A DNA stretch of 11,152 bases from an uncultured Flavobacteriales bacterium. Its GTDB lineage: Bacteria > Bacteroidota > Bacteroidia > Flavobacteriales > Crocinitomicaceae. Positions 4,775 to 11,152 of the stretch are shown here, piece by piece. Position 1 is the first letter of the stretch. Every line of letters begins with the position of its first letter. Under the pieces are notes generated by a model. The model was not told where the DNA came from. It was given only the letters and a program-made list of their open reading frames with translations, and searched no databases. The position numbers and the translations under genes were made by a program. Location: assembly GCA_946479125.1 (NCBI GenBank), contig CAMLET010000054.1:1-11152 (forward strand), read 5' to 3'.

Positions 4775-7765
4775 ATGCGTTTCATCGTACTGCTTTTTCT
4801 ATTCATTAGCTGTTTTTCCTTCGGACAACGAGGGATAATCCACTATTCGAAGGAAAATGGTTTGGCATCGAACGAAGTAAATGCGCTCACCTATGACAAT
4901 CAAGGATTTTTATGGCTGGCAACCAATAACGGAATCGATAGATTTGACGGACAACGCTTCATTCATTTCAAACACAACAGTTCCGATAGCAAATCCATCC
5001 TTGGAAACAAAATAAACGCAATTGCATTCGACGGAAAGGAAAGTATTTATGCAAGTGTAGAAAACAAAGGTTTGGTGATCCTTAATACCAAATCACTTGC
5101 TATTAAAAATTATTCGAGAACCCAGGGAACTCCAAAAATTTCAGGGAATAAGATCTTGTCGTTTTGTAAAGACAACGCGAATGTCCTTTGGGCAGCTCAA
5201 CAAGGTTGGGGACTGGATAAAATTGAAACAAATAAAGTCACAAATTTCGCTCCTTCTCAGCAATTCAAGAAATTGAATGCCTTTAAAGCGAATACATTTT
5301 ATGCCGTTTTTCAGGATAAATTTTCAAAACAATATTTGTGGTGTTTGTCGGACCTGGGCCTATTCCAATTCAATAAAAACAACGGTAAATGGGCTTATTT
5401 CCCTGTGGATAAAACCCATATTGCCAAAGGAACTGAGTTTTCTGCTGAAGACAATCAATTGAGAAGTATTACAGAAGACGGGAAAGGGAATCTATATCTA
5501 GGAACAGCAAATGGAAAATTCTTGTACTTCGATCAAATTCAGAAAGAATACAAGATCTTTAATGATGAAAATGCAGGAATCCAAGGTTCGTCTATTTCCG
5601 GTTTAGCATGGCGTGATACAAGATACATCTACACTTGCGTTGAAAACAAGGAGTTTCTTCTTTTCGATACCAAAACAAAGGATTTTATACGTTTTGATAA
5701 TGATGAAAAAATAGATATTCGTCCGTTTAGTCTTGCACGACATGGTTCTGAAGTCGCCATTTGCAGTAAACATTTAGGACTTTTCATTCAAAACGAAAAC
5801 CAGATCTACGGATCAAGAGCTGTATTTCCGGCTGTAAAAACCATTTACAGCAATGCTTCTCAAACTTCTTACATTATTGAAAAAAACGATGGCGGTATAG
5901 AACTTAGATCACTTTCGGAACCTACTTTCGCAGGAAAAGCCATTACGGGAATTGCAGGAATTGAATCCATAACTACATTTGGAAGTGAGGACTTTTTGAT
6001 TTCATCGTTAAGCGGATATTTCGTTGTTTACCGAAGCGGGAAAATGAAACGACTACCTGACTTACTTGTAAGAAATGGAAGATCGCTCGTTGCCACTTTC
6101 AATAGTCAGATTTACGTTTATCACTCAGAAGACGGACTCTTCCAACTAAAGAACGAAAAATGGGAAAAGATTAAAGTCAAAGGTTCTGAGTTAAAACTCT
6201 GGTCGCTGAGAGGTGAGATTAATTCTTTAACCGTTGTAAATTCAAAAGCATTTTTGTCTGGATCAGAAGGTATCTATGAATTCGATCTAAAAAGTTTAGA
6301 GTTCAAAGCATTATCAGAGTTAAACAATCGAATTAGTGATGAGATCACCGCTTCAGCTTACCTGAACAATATTATTTGGTTCGGGACATCATCTAGCGGA
6401 TTGTTTGGTTACGATGTAAAAACACAAAAAACAGTTCGTGAATTCGACGAGAACAAAGATTTTCCATTGGAAACCATTTCGTCAATTACCAAAGACAGAT
6501 TTGGGAATTTGTGGGTGCTTAGTTCCAGTTTCGTCATTCGCATCGACTCAAAGAAAAATCAATTCGAAATTCTTGGCGAAAGCAATGGTTTGAATAATGT
6601 AAAAAAGATTTTGTGTTCAGGAAATTCCATTTTCTTTGTTCAGGAAAACTCACTTGTAAGCGGCTCAATTGTTAATTCCATTCCTCTTATTTACGATCCA
6701 AAACCATACATTCAGCGTGTTCTTGTACTAAACAACGACAATTCACCACTAAATCTAAAAACCTTCAAAGCAAGTCAGAACAGTATTCAGTTTGAATTTG
6801 GTGTTTTGGACTTTGGTGTAATCGGAGATAACAAGGTTCAATACCGCTTGAAAGGATTGGATGATGTTTGGCGACCGGGAAACAACAGGGATGAAGTAAG
6901 CTATTACAATTTACCAGGCGGAAACTACCGTTTCGAATTGAAAGTGACAGTTGGTGACAGGGAATTTATTTCCGGATACGATATTGTCGTTCATGATCCT
7001 TATTACAAAACGTGGTGGTTCATACTTTTCGTTACCGTGTTTACGATTAGCGGAATTTGGCTTTACATCCGACTACGAATTAAGCGCATTGAAACTACCG
7101 AAAGAATGAAGGCTCAGTTTTCTGCGGATCTGAACGAAATGGAATCGAAAGCACTTCAGGCTCAAATGAATCCTCACTTCCTTTTCAATAGCTTGAATTC
7201 CATTCGTTTATTCATACTAAAAAACGACGTTGACAGCGCTGCCAATTACATTGCAAAGTTCTCGAAATTACTGCGCATGATCCTGAATTATTCTCGTCAC
7301 GACATGATAACTGTTTATGACGAAATTCAGGCGATGAAATTGTATTTGGATTTTGAGAAATTACGCTTCGATAACGGCTTCGACTTTGATATTGAAATAG
7401 ACGGACAAAATGTACTTGATGTGCAACTTCCCCCATTGGTTGTTCAACCTTTCATTGAAAATGCCATTTGGCACGGATTGATGTCGAGATTAGACACTAA
7501 GGGCGAACTTCATATCGCATTCAAAATTGTAGACAAGGAATTACGTGTAACCGTTGAAGACAATGGAGTTGGGCGTGAAAGAGCAAAAGAAAATAATTCT
7601 AAACGTTCATTGAAGGAAGGAAGTGTAGGATTGCAAATCACAAAGGAGCGACTAAAAGGTTTAAGTTTCAGAACCGGAAAGCGAAACGACTTTGAAATTG
7701 TTGATTTGTATGATGAAAACAACCAACCAAAAGGAACTTTAGTTAACTTGTACTTCGAATTATAA
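4775..7765 (+). CDS. LytS-type sensor histidine kinase with periplasmic Reg_prop propeller and Y_Y_Y domain
   Basis: A 996-residue membrane sensor kinase. In order: signal peptide (1-18, ending FSFGQ); two-component-regulator propeller repeats (about 25-640), clearest at GLASNEVNALTYDNQGFLWL (29-48) and TISSITKDRFGNLWVL (567-582); Y_Y_Y domain (about 665-740; YRLKGLDDVWRPG, SYYNLPGGNYRFELKV); one membrane helix (about 747-766); a short coiled linker; and the His_kinase domain with phosphoacceptor His801 in QMNPHFLFNSLNSI. The ATPase domain follows, with N-box ENAIWHG (895-901), DNGVGRERA (929-937) and GSVGLQITKERL (949-960). The sensor therefore faces the periplasm and the kinase the cytoplasm. 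It should phosphorylate the LytTR regulator encoded 13 bp downstream. The ligand is unknown; many relatives sense glycans or cell-envelope state. The start is fixed by the signal peptide, and no Shine-Dalgarno sequence is present. Confidence 0.95.
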   Translation: MRFIVLLFLFISCFSFGQRGIIHYSKENGLASNEVNALTYDNQGFLWLATNNGIDRFDGQRFIHFKHNSSDSKSILGNKINAIAFDGKESIYASVENKGLVILNTKSLAIKNYSRTQGTPKISGNKILSFCKDNANVLWAAQQGWGLDKIETNKVTNFAPSQQFKKLNAFKANTFYAVFQDKFSKQYLWCLSDLGLFQFNKNNGKWAYFPVDKTHIAKGTEFSAEDNQLRSITEDGKGNLYLGTANGKFLYFDQIQKEYKIFNDENAGIQGSSISGLAWRDTRYIYTCVENKEFLLFDTKTKDFIRFDNDEKIDIRPFSLARHGSEVAICSKHLGLFIQNENQIYGSRAVFPAVKTIYSNASQTSYIIEKNDGGIELRSLSEPTFAGKAITGIAGIESITTFGSEDFLISSLSGYFVVYRSGKMKRLPDLLVRNGRSLVATFNSQIYVYHSEDGLFQLKNEKWEKIKVKGSELKLWSLRGEINSLTVVNSKAFLSGSEGIYEFDLKSLEFKALSELNNRISDEITASAYLNNIIWFGTSSSGLFGYDVKTQKTVREFDENKDFPLETISSITKDRFGNLWVLSSSFVIRIDSKKNQFEILGESNGLNNVKKILCSGNSIFFVQENSLVSGSIVNSIPLIYDPKPYIQRVLVLNNDNSPLNLKTFKASQNSIQFEFGVLDFGVIGDNKVQYRLKGLDDVWRPGNNRDEVSYYNLPGGNYRFELKVTVGDREFISGYDIVVHDPYYKTWWFILFVTVFTISGIWLYIRLRIKRIETTERMKAQFSADLNEMESKALQAQMNPHFLFNSLNSIRLFILKNDVDSAANYIAKFSKLLRMILNYSRHDMITVYDEIQAMKLYLDFEKLRFDNGFDFDIEIDGQNVLDVQLPPLVVQPFIENAIWHGLMSRLDTKGELHIAFKIVDKELRVTVEDNGVGRERAKENNSKRSLKEGSVGLQITKERLKGLSFRTGKRNDFEIVDLYDENNQPKGTLVNLYFEL

Positions 7766-7778
7766 GCAATTCATTATT

Positions 7779-8510
7779 ATGAAATTACGTGCCATCATAG
7801 TAGATGACGAAAAACATGGATTAGAAACAACTTCTATCCTCATTCAGAAATATTGTACTAACGTCGAAATCATCGCTGAAATCTCATCGCCATTAAACGC
7901 AATTGAGGTTATCAATAACGAAAGACCAGATCTGTTGTTTCTTGACATTTCTATGCCTCAACTGAACGGTTTTGAATTGCTTTCGGTGTTAACTTATAAA
8001 GAAGCGGATGTCATTTTTACAACTGCTTACGACGAATATGCGCTTGAAGGATTTAAGCACGGAGCCGTCCACTATTTGGTAAAACCAATTGAGGCGGAAG
8101 ATTTGGTAGAAAGTGTTTCGAGAGTTGCAAAAAAACGTGCAGAAACGAAGCCTACTCCTATCCTACTTTCCCAACTTGGACTAAAACCGAAAATTCCAAT
8201 TTCGTCGTTGAACGGAGTTGAATTGGTTGAAGTGGAGCAGATTATTCGTTGTGAATCTGATGGGAATTATACAGTAATTGTACTTCCGGCACGCAAAATC
8301 ACTGTTTCGAAAACATTAAAAGAGATTGAACGTCAATTGGCTGATTTCCCTTATTTCTTCCGTTTACACAATTCACATTTAGTGAACTTAAATCACATTG
8401 CGAAATACATTCGCGGAGAAGGCGGATCTGTAATTCTTACCAATCAGGAAGAAATTGGAGTTTCCAGAAGTAAGAAAACGGAACTTTTGGAGGTTTTGGG
8501 GATTAACTAG
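7779..8510 (+). CDS. LytTR-family DNA-binding response regulator
   Basis: A 243-residue cytoplasmic response regulator. The receiver domain (1-118) has the acidic pair Asp9/Asp10, phosphoacceptor Asp56 in LFLDISMP, the Thr of TTAYDEYA (81-88) and Lys102 in LVKPIE. A linker leads to a LytTR DNA-binding domain (about 138-240) with the typical IIRCESDGNYT and FFRLHNSHLVNLNHI segments. It follows the kinase by 13 bp on the same strand and is almost certainly its partner in one operon. LytTR proteins bind short direct repeats upstream of targets. The nearest candidate target is the divergent surface-protein gene, but no convincing pair of LytTR direct repeats was identified there. All catalytic residues are present and the length is standard for the family. 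Confidence 0.96.
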   Translation: MKLRAIIVDDEKHGLETTSILIQKYCTNVEIIAEISSPLNAIEVINNERPDLLFLDISMPQLNGFELLSVLTYKEADVIFTTAYDEYALEGFKHGAVHYLVKPIEAEDLVESVSRVAKKRAETKPTPILLSQLGLKPKIPISSLNGVELVEVEQIIRCESDGNYTVIVLPARKITVSKTLKEIERQLADFPYFFRLHNSHLVNLNHIAKYIRGEGGSVILTNQEEIGVSRSKKTELLEVLGIN

Positions 8511-8573
8511 AAAGCAGACTTCGATATCTTCCGCCGCGGTGGACTCGATAACCGAAGCTCAGTGTGCTTTTTT
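8511..8573 (+). terminator. Intrinsic terminator of the kinase-regulator operon (long interrupted hairpin)
   Basis: Beginning right after the TAG stop, a nested stem can be drawn: AAAGCA (8511-8516) with TGCTTT (8565-8570), CTTCG (8519-8523) with CGAAG (8553-8557), TATC (8525-8528) with GATA (8547-8550), and CCGC (8531-8534) with GTGG (8539-8542), closed by a CGCG loop. The 3' side runs into six T residues (8568-8573). It is more complex than a minimal terminator and unusually GC-rich for the region. Confidence 0.75.
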
Positions 8574-8662
8574 GAGGAGTCAAGTTATACACCAAAAGAC
8601 GTAATTTAGTCATTTAGAATAGGAAGCGGTTAAATCCTTAAAGATCAAAGGTCAAACTGTTC

Positions 8663-8670
8663 TATATTTG
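8663..8670 (+). promoter_or_regulatory. Predicted -7 box (TATATTTG) for the DUF4412 gene
   Basis: A perfect TAnnTTTG lies 23 nt before the ATG at 8694, downstream of the operon terminator, so this gene has its own promoter. The expected start of transcription is near 8675, with an A-rich leader of about 18 nt (ending CAGAAAAT). No clear -33 TTTG is seen. Confidence 0.6.
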
Positions 8671-8693
8671 TATACGAGTTAATCTCAGAAAAT

Positions 8694-9554
8694 ATGAAAA
8701 CACTATTATCAATTATCGCATTTTTAGGCTTAGCAAGTATTGCAAATGGTCAGGTATTAAAAACCATTGGTGGTGCAGCTAAAAGTAAGGTTGAGAGTCA
8801 AGATTTTAATACAGGACGATCGAATAAAGAGAAATCTGGTCTTACAAACAAAAAATCTGAAAGCCCGGCAGCTCCTGCAAGTAGTGCTTCTCCTGAACCA
8901 ACAACTGAAAGTGTAGATTCAGTTCCAACGGAAGGAATGGCAACAGGAACAGGCGACTACAAGAAAGAGTACTCTTTCAAAATGAAGGTTGCTTACGACA
9001 TTACCGACATGAAGAAAAGTAAAACAACCAACATGGCTTATTCTTATTCAGATGAGGCAATGTATACGGTTATGAGCGACGGTCAATCGTCAATGATCAA
9101 TGATTATGTGAACGAAGTAATGATCACTATTGATGAAAAGTCAAAATCAGCTACAGTAATGTCTTCTTCATGGTCGAACAAAATGGCTGGAAAAATGGTT
9201 GACAACCATAACGAAAAAGCAGGAAAAACAACGATTACTAAAACTGGTGAAACGAAGCAGATCCTTGGTAAGAATTGTGAGAAATATGTTGCAACAAGTG
9301 AAGATGGAACTAAGATGGACATGTGGATCACCACAGACATCATCATCGATAACGCGAAGATTGCTGCAAGTATGATGCAATATTCAAAAACTGCTCAGCC
9401 AGAAGGAGATTATCCTGCAAGCGGAACTACAATGGAATTTACTTCTTACAATAAAAAAGGTGAAGCTGAAACGCATATGATCATGACAGAATTCAGTGAA
9501 ACAGCGTTTACGAAGAATTTGAATGAATATAGAATTACGAGTATTGGATTTTAA
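8694..9554 (+). CDS. Secreted DUF4412-domain protein
   Basis: A 286-residue exported protein. The signal peptide (1-19, ending SIANG/Q) has no lipobox Cys. It is followed by a low-complexity Ser/Pro/Thr/Glu/Lys-rich linker (about 40-85) and a single domain (about 93-284) that resembles DUF4412, a family of periplasmic or secreted Bacteroidota proteins. The hallmark is the central ILGKNCEKYVATSEDGTKMD (190-209) followed by the MWIT segment; other features are SYSDEAMYTVMSDG and the C-terminal TEFSETAF. The domain probably forms a beta-rich lipocalin- or LolA-like fold, but this is inference and no activity is known. Met is abundant throughout. The gene stands alone between the terminator at 8573 and the hairpin at 9568-9589, with its own promoter box. 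The ATG start gives an intact signal peptide. Confidence 0.85.
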   Translation: MKTLLSIIAFLGLASIANGQVLKTIGGAAKSKVESQDFNTGRSNKEKSGLTNKKSESPAAPASSASPEPTTESVDSVPTEGMATGTGDYKKEYSFKMKVAYDITDMKKSKTTNMAYSYSDEAMYTVMSDGQSSMINDYVNEVMITIDEKSKSATVMSSSWSNKMAGKMVDNHNEKAGKTTITKTGETKQILGKNCEKYVATSEDGTKMDMWITTDIIIDNAKIAASMMQYSKTAQPEGDYPASGTTMEFTSYNKKGEAETHMIMTEFSETAFTKNLNEYRITSIGF

Positions 9555-9567
9555 AAATGATACTGTA

Positions 9568-9595
9568 AATTGCCTGCAAGCAGGCAATTCCTTTT
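9568..9595 (+). terminator. Intrinsic terminator of the DUF4412 gene
   Basis: A perfect 9-bp stem AATTGCCTG / CAGGCAATT (9568-9576, 9581-9589) with loop CAAG is followed by CCTTTTC. It lies 13 bp after the TAA stop. On the opposite strand the T-rich stretch is about 10 nt away from the stem, so it would serve the convergent gene poorly. Confidence 0.85.
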
Positions 9596-9598
9596 CTT

Positions 9599-9690
9599 TC
9601 CCACAAATGCGCAAATAAAAATCTCGCCTACCGGTCTCGTTAAGGTTATGGCGTCTGGTAAGCGCCATTAAAATCTGTGAATCAGTGGGA
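9599..9690. repeat. Imperfect terminal-inverted-repeat element with internal hairpin (MITE- or REP-like)
   Basis: The ends TCCCAC (9599-9604) and GTGGGA (9685-9690) are exact inverted repeats. The similarity continues inward, with 14 of 22 positions matching. The interior holds the hairpin ATGGCG (9648-9653) / CGCCAT (9663-9668), with an inner CT/AG pair and a GGTA loop. An alternative stem pairs CGCCTACCGG (9625-9634) with CTGGTAAGCG (9655-9664) at most positions. There is no ORF. The inner edge, AAATCTGTGAATCAGTGG, resembles intergenic repeats that I recall from other Bacteroidota genomes; this could not be verified here. Confidence 0.5.
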
Positions 9691-9694
9691 GATA

Positions 9695-10447
9695 TTAATA
9701 GAAATCATAAGGGTTAGGTAGCAAATACTTATAGCCCAAAGAAATAGAAAGGTCTGATTGGATACATTTTCCAGTCAGGCCTTTTTCGAATAACGGGGTT
9801 TCCACTCCCAGCTTTTCAGCCATGTTGGTGTAATATTCACCTTTCAAAGGATGATTCGGCGCGCATGCGTTTACAACAGGTACCTCGAACTTCTTTTCAA
9901 TCAGAAATTCAATAATTCCAACGGCATCGTGCAGATGAATGAGATTACAGTATTCGTTGTAATTGTATGTTTTTCCAGATTTCGACATCATTCGAACGGG
10001 GAACCTTCCCTCACCCACCAAACCAGCCAAACGAACAATCGTTAATCGTTTTCCCAATTCTTTTTGAAGTGTTTGTTCTGTTGCAACATGCTTGTTCGCT
10101 GAATCCAAAATTACTGTTTCATCAAAAGTTCTGTTTTCATTTGGATAAACACCAGTTGTGCTTGTAAATATAAATCGACAACTCGTTTGACAATGCTTCG
10201 CGAGTTCCGAACAGGTTTCAGCATGTGATTTTCCTTCCTTTGGAGGTGGAAAACAAAATACTACATAATCGGCAGCATTTAAGACTACAGTTATAGCTTC
10301 ATCTTCGGTTAGTTGAAAAGCGTTTATTCCCGCAGTCAATTCAGGTTTATTGGAACGATAAACGACCGAAATGGAATTCCCACCCAATTTCAATTTTTCA
10401 GCAAGAGGTTTGCCTAACCAGCCCGAACCAACAATTACGATCTTCAT
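9695..10447 (-). CDS. Atypical SDR / YeeZ-like NAD(P)-binding epimerase-family protein
   Basis: A 250-residue cytoplasmic Rossmann-fold protein. It begins MKIVIVGSGWLGKPLAEKL, with the dinucleotide motif GSGWLG at 7-12. The FCFPPPK segment (64-70) follows, then FTSTTGVYPN (94-103), which supplies the SDR Ser/Thr and Tyr101. Next come VRLAGLVGEGR (138-148) and NLIHLHDAVGIIEF (168-181), the extended-SDR NxIHxDDxA region. The classical YxxxK pair is not in its usual place (the region reads ANKHVATEQTL), as I recall for the YeeZ-like subgroup, so catalytic activity cannot be assumed. The substrate is unknown. It is divergent from ctaA, with 58 bp between the starts, and convergent with the DUF4412 gene. 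The ATG start is fixed by the Rossmann motif. Confidence 0.85.
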   Translation of the reverse strand: MKIVIVGSGWLGKPLAEKLKLGGNSISVVYRSNKPELTAGINAFQLTEDEAITVVLNAADYVVFCFPPPKEGKSHAETCSELAKHCQTSCRFIFTSTTGVYPNENRTFDETVILDSANKHVATEQTLQKELGKRLTIVRLAGLVGEGRFPVRMMSKSGKTYNYNEYCNLIHLHDAVGIIEFLIEKKFEVPVVNACAPNHPLKGEYYTNMAEKLGVETPLFEKGLTGKCIQSDLSISLGYKYLLPNPYDFY

Positions 10448-10451
10448 AGGT

Positions 10452-10459
10452 CAAAATAA
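10452..10459 (-). promoter_or_regulatory. Candidate -7 box (TTATTTTG) 4 nt before the SDR gene start
   Basis: The minus-strand TTATTTTG differs from TAnnTTTG only at the second base and ends exactly 4 nt before the ATG at 10447. No -33 element is evident. If it is real, the message would be leaderless or nearly so. Confidence 0.3.
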
Positions 10460-10493
10460 CTGAAAACTGTGGAATTCGGGTTGCATTAAGCGT

Positions 10494-10501
10494 TATTTTT
10501 G
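10494..10501 (+). promoter_or_regulatory. Predicted -7 box (TATTTTTG) 4 nt before the ctaA start
   Basis: A full TAnnTTTG match ends 4 nt before the ATG at 10506. The next in-frame Met lies inside the conserved GSGMGCPDW motif, so the start cannot move far downstream. Transcription would therefore begin at about the start codon. A -33 element is weak (TGTGG near 10468-10472). Confidence 0.45.
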
Positions 10502-10505
10502 CAAC

Positions 10506-11152
10506 ATGACACAGAAATACTCTTCTTGGTTCATCAAATTGAATTGGTTAGCCCTCTTTTTAATTTTTGCAGTAATTATTGCCGGAAGCGTTGTTCGCAC
10601 AACCGGAAGTGGAATGGGATGTCCGGATTGGCCAAAATGTTTTGGTTCATGGGTTCCACCAACCGACGCAAAAGAACTTCCTGAAAACTACAGAGAAGTT
10701 TATGGTGAATTAAGAGTGAAAAAAGTGGAGAAATTCTGTCGTTTTCTGACTTCAATTGGTATGAAGGAGAAGGCGGAGAAAATCAAAAACGATCCTTCTG
10801 TATACGAAGAATTGCCATTCAACGCTGGAAAAACATGGACGGAATACATGAATCGGTGGGCGGGATTTTTGGCAGGAAACGCGGTTTTGATTGCTTTCAT
10901 TTGGACACTTTTCAGGTACCGAAAAAGTAGAAAATTGGCATTACTGAGTCTGGGAACATTGATTGCAATAAGTGTAAATGGATGGTTTGGATCAATCGTG
11001 GTAGCAACAAATCTTGTTCCATGGGTAATCACCGTTCACATGTTTTTAGCTTTGTTAGTTGTAGTCCTTCAGATCATGATTCTCCGAAGAATTGTTCCGA
11101 ATTACCAAAAGCAATTAAACCTTCCTAACGGAATGAAATCGCTCATCATAAG
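10506..11152 (+). CDS. ctaA: Haem A synthase (CtaA/COX15 family), 5' part, runs off the right edge
   Basis: The first 215 codons are present; the family usually has roughly 300-350. The protein is an inner-membrane enzyme that oxidises the C8 methyl of haem O to the formyl group of haem A for cytochrome oxidase. Visible parts: TM1 (about 13-31), then VVRTTGSGMGCPDWPKCFG with the conserved Cys pair Cys39/Cys45, a long extracytoplasmic loop (46-110) with a lysine-rich insertion, EYMNR (113-117) leading into TM2 (about 118-136), TM3 (about 144-168) with NGWFGSIVVATN, then PWVITVHMF with His178 in TM4. His178 corresponds to the second substrate-haem His of the family. Asn116 sits where Bacillus CtaA has the first His of ExxHR. 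Oxidase-assembly genes often follow ctaA, but none is visible here. Confidence 0.92.
   Translation, partial: MTQKYSSWFIKLNWLALFLIFAVIIAGSVVRTTGSGMGCPDWPKCFGSWVPPTDAKELPENYREVYGELRVKKVEKFCRFLTSIGMKEKAEKIKNDPSVYEELPFNAGKTWTEYMNRWAGFLAGNAVLIAFIWTLFRYRKSRKLALLSLGTLIAISVNGWFGSIVVATNLVPWVITVHMFLALLVVVLQIMILRRIVPNYQKQLNLPNGMKSLII

Noticed and set aside
4615..4806. 63-residue minus-strand ORF upstream of the surface-protein gene
   Set aside because: It overlaps the kinase start and the shared promoter region, ends inside the neighbouring gene's first codons, and has no recognisable feature.
9384..9668. 94-residue minus-strand ORF over the DUF4412 gene end, terminator and inverted-repeat element
   Set aside because: It is antisense to a well-supported gene, crosses a strong terminator and has no signal or domain.
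10700..11032. 110-residue minus-strand ORF
   Set aside because: It is antisense to the haem A synthase gene, whose conserved motifs fix the coding frame.
1..11152. A new defence, toxin-antitoxin or mobile system
   Set aside because: No nuclease, transposase, integrase, toxin or paired small genes are visible; the genes fit a normal Bacteroidota chromosome.

Overview
The window reads as ordinary chromosomal DNA of a Bacteroidota bacterium, most likely Flavobacteriales. A Crocinitomicaceae/Fluviicola-like host would fit, but that placement is inference. The signs are an AT-rich composition, a type IX secretion (T9SS) substrate with a gliding-motility-type C-terminal domain, Bacteroidota-type TAnnTTTG promoter boxes, almost no Shine-Dalgarno sequences, a Reg_prop/Y_Y_Y/LytS kinase with a LytTR regulator, and a DUF4412 protein. 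No phage, plasmid, transposase, CRISPR, rRNA or tRNA is visible.

Layout, left to right. (1) The 3' end of a group III truncated haemoglobin gene (+) runs in from the left edge and is followed at once by an in-register 7-bp purine-rich tandem array. (2) A leftward block (4618 to 347) holds a large secreted multi-PKD T9SS protein followed by two tandem, divergent lipoprotein paralogs of no family I recognise. (3) Divergent from this block, and sharing a ~156-bp control region with it, is a two-component operon (4775-8510): a periplasmic-propeller LytS-type histidine kinase and a LytTR response regulator, ending in a strong, complex hairpin plus T-tract. (4) A secreted DUF4412 protein (+) with a clear promoter box and a textbook terminator. 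(5) A convergent gap carrying a ~92-bp imperfect inverted-repeat element. (6) An atypical SDR/YeeZ-like NAD(P)-binding protein (-), divergent from (7) the 5' part of a haem A synthase gene (ctaA/COX15 family), which runs off the right edge.

How the genes may work together. The kinase would sense something in the periplasm and phosphorylate the adjacent LytTR regulator. The divergent surface-protein gene is the nearest candidate target, and a 7-bp inverted repeat brackets its predicted promoter box. The two lipoproteins may be co-transcribed with the surface protein. The haemoglobin and haem A synthase are unrelated housekeeping or respiratory genes at the two edges. I found no convincing new defence or mobile system. 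The points most worth checking are the heptamer arrays after two stop codons, the inverted-repeat element at 9599-9690, the repeated 4-nt spacing between promoter box and ATG (possible leaderless mRNAs), the unknown lipoprotein pair, and the ABAB arrangement of PKD domains with a cysteine pair in each.
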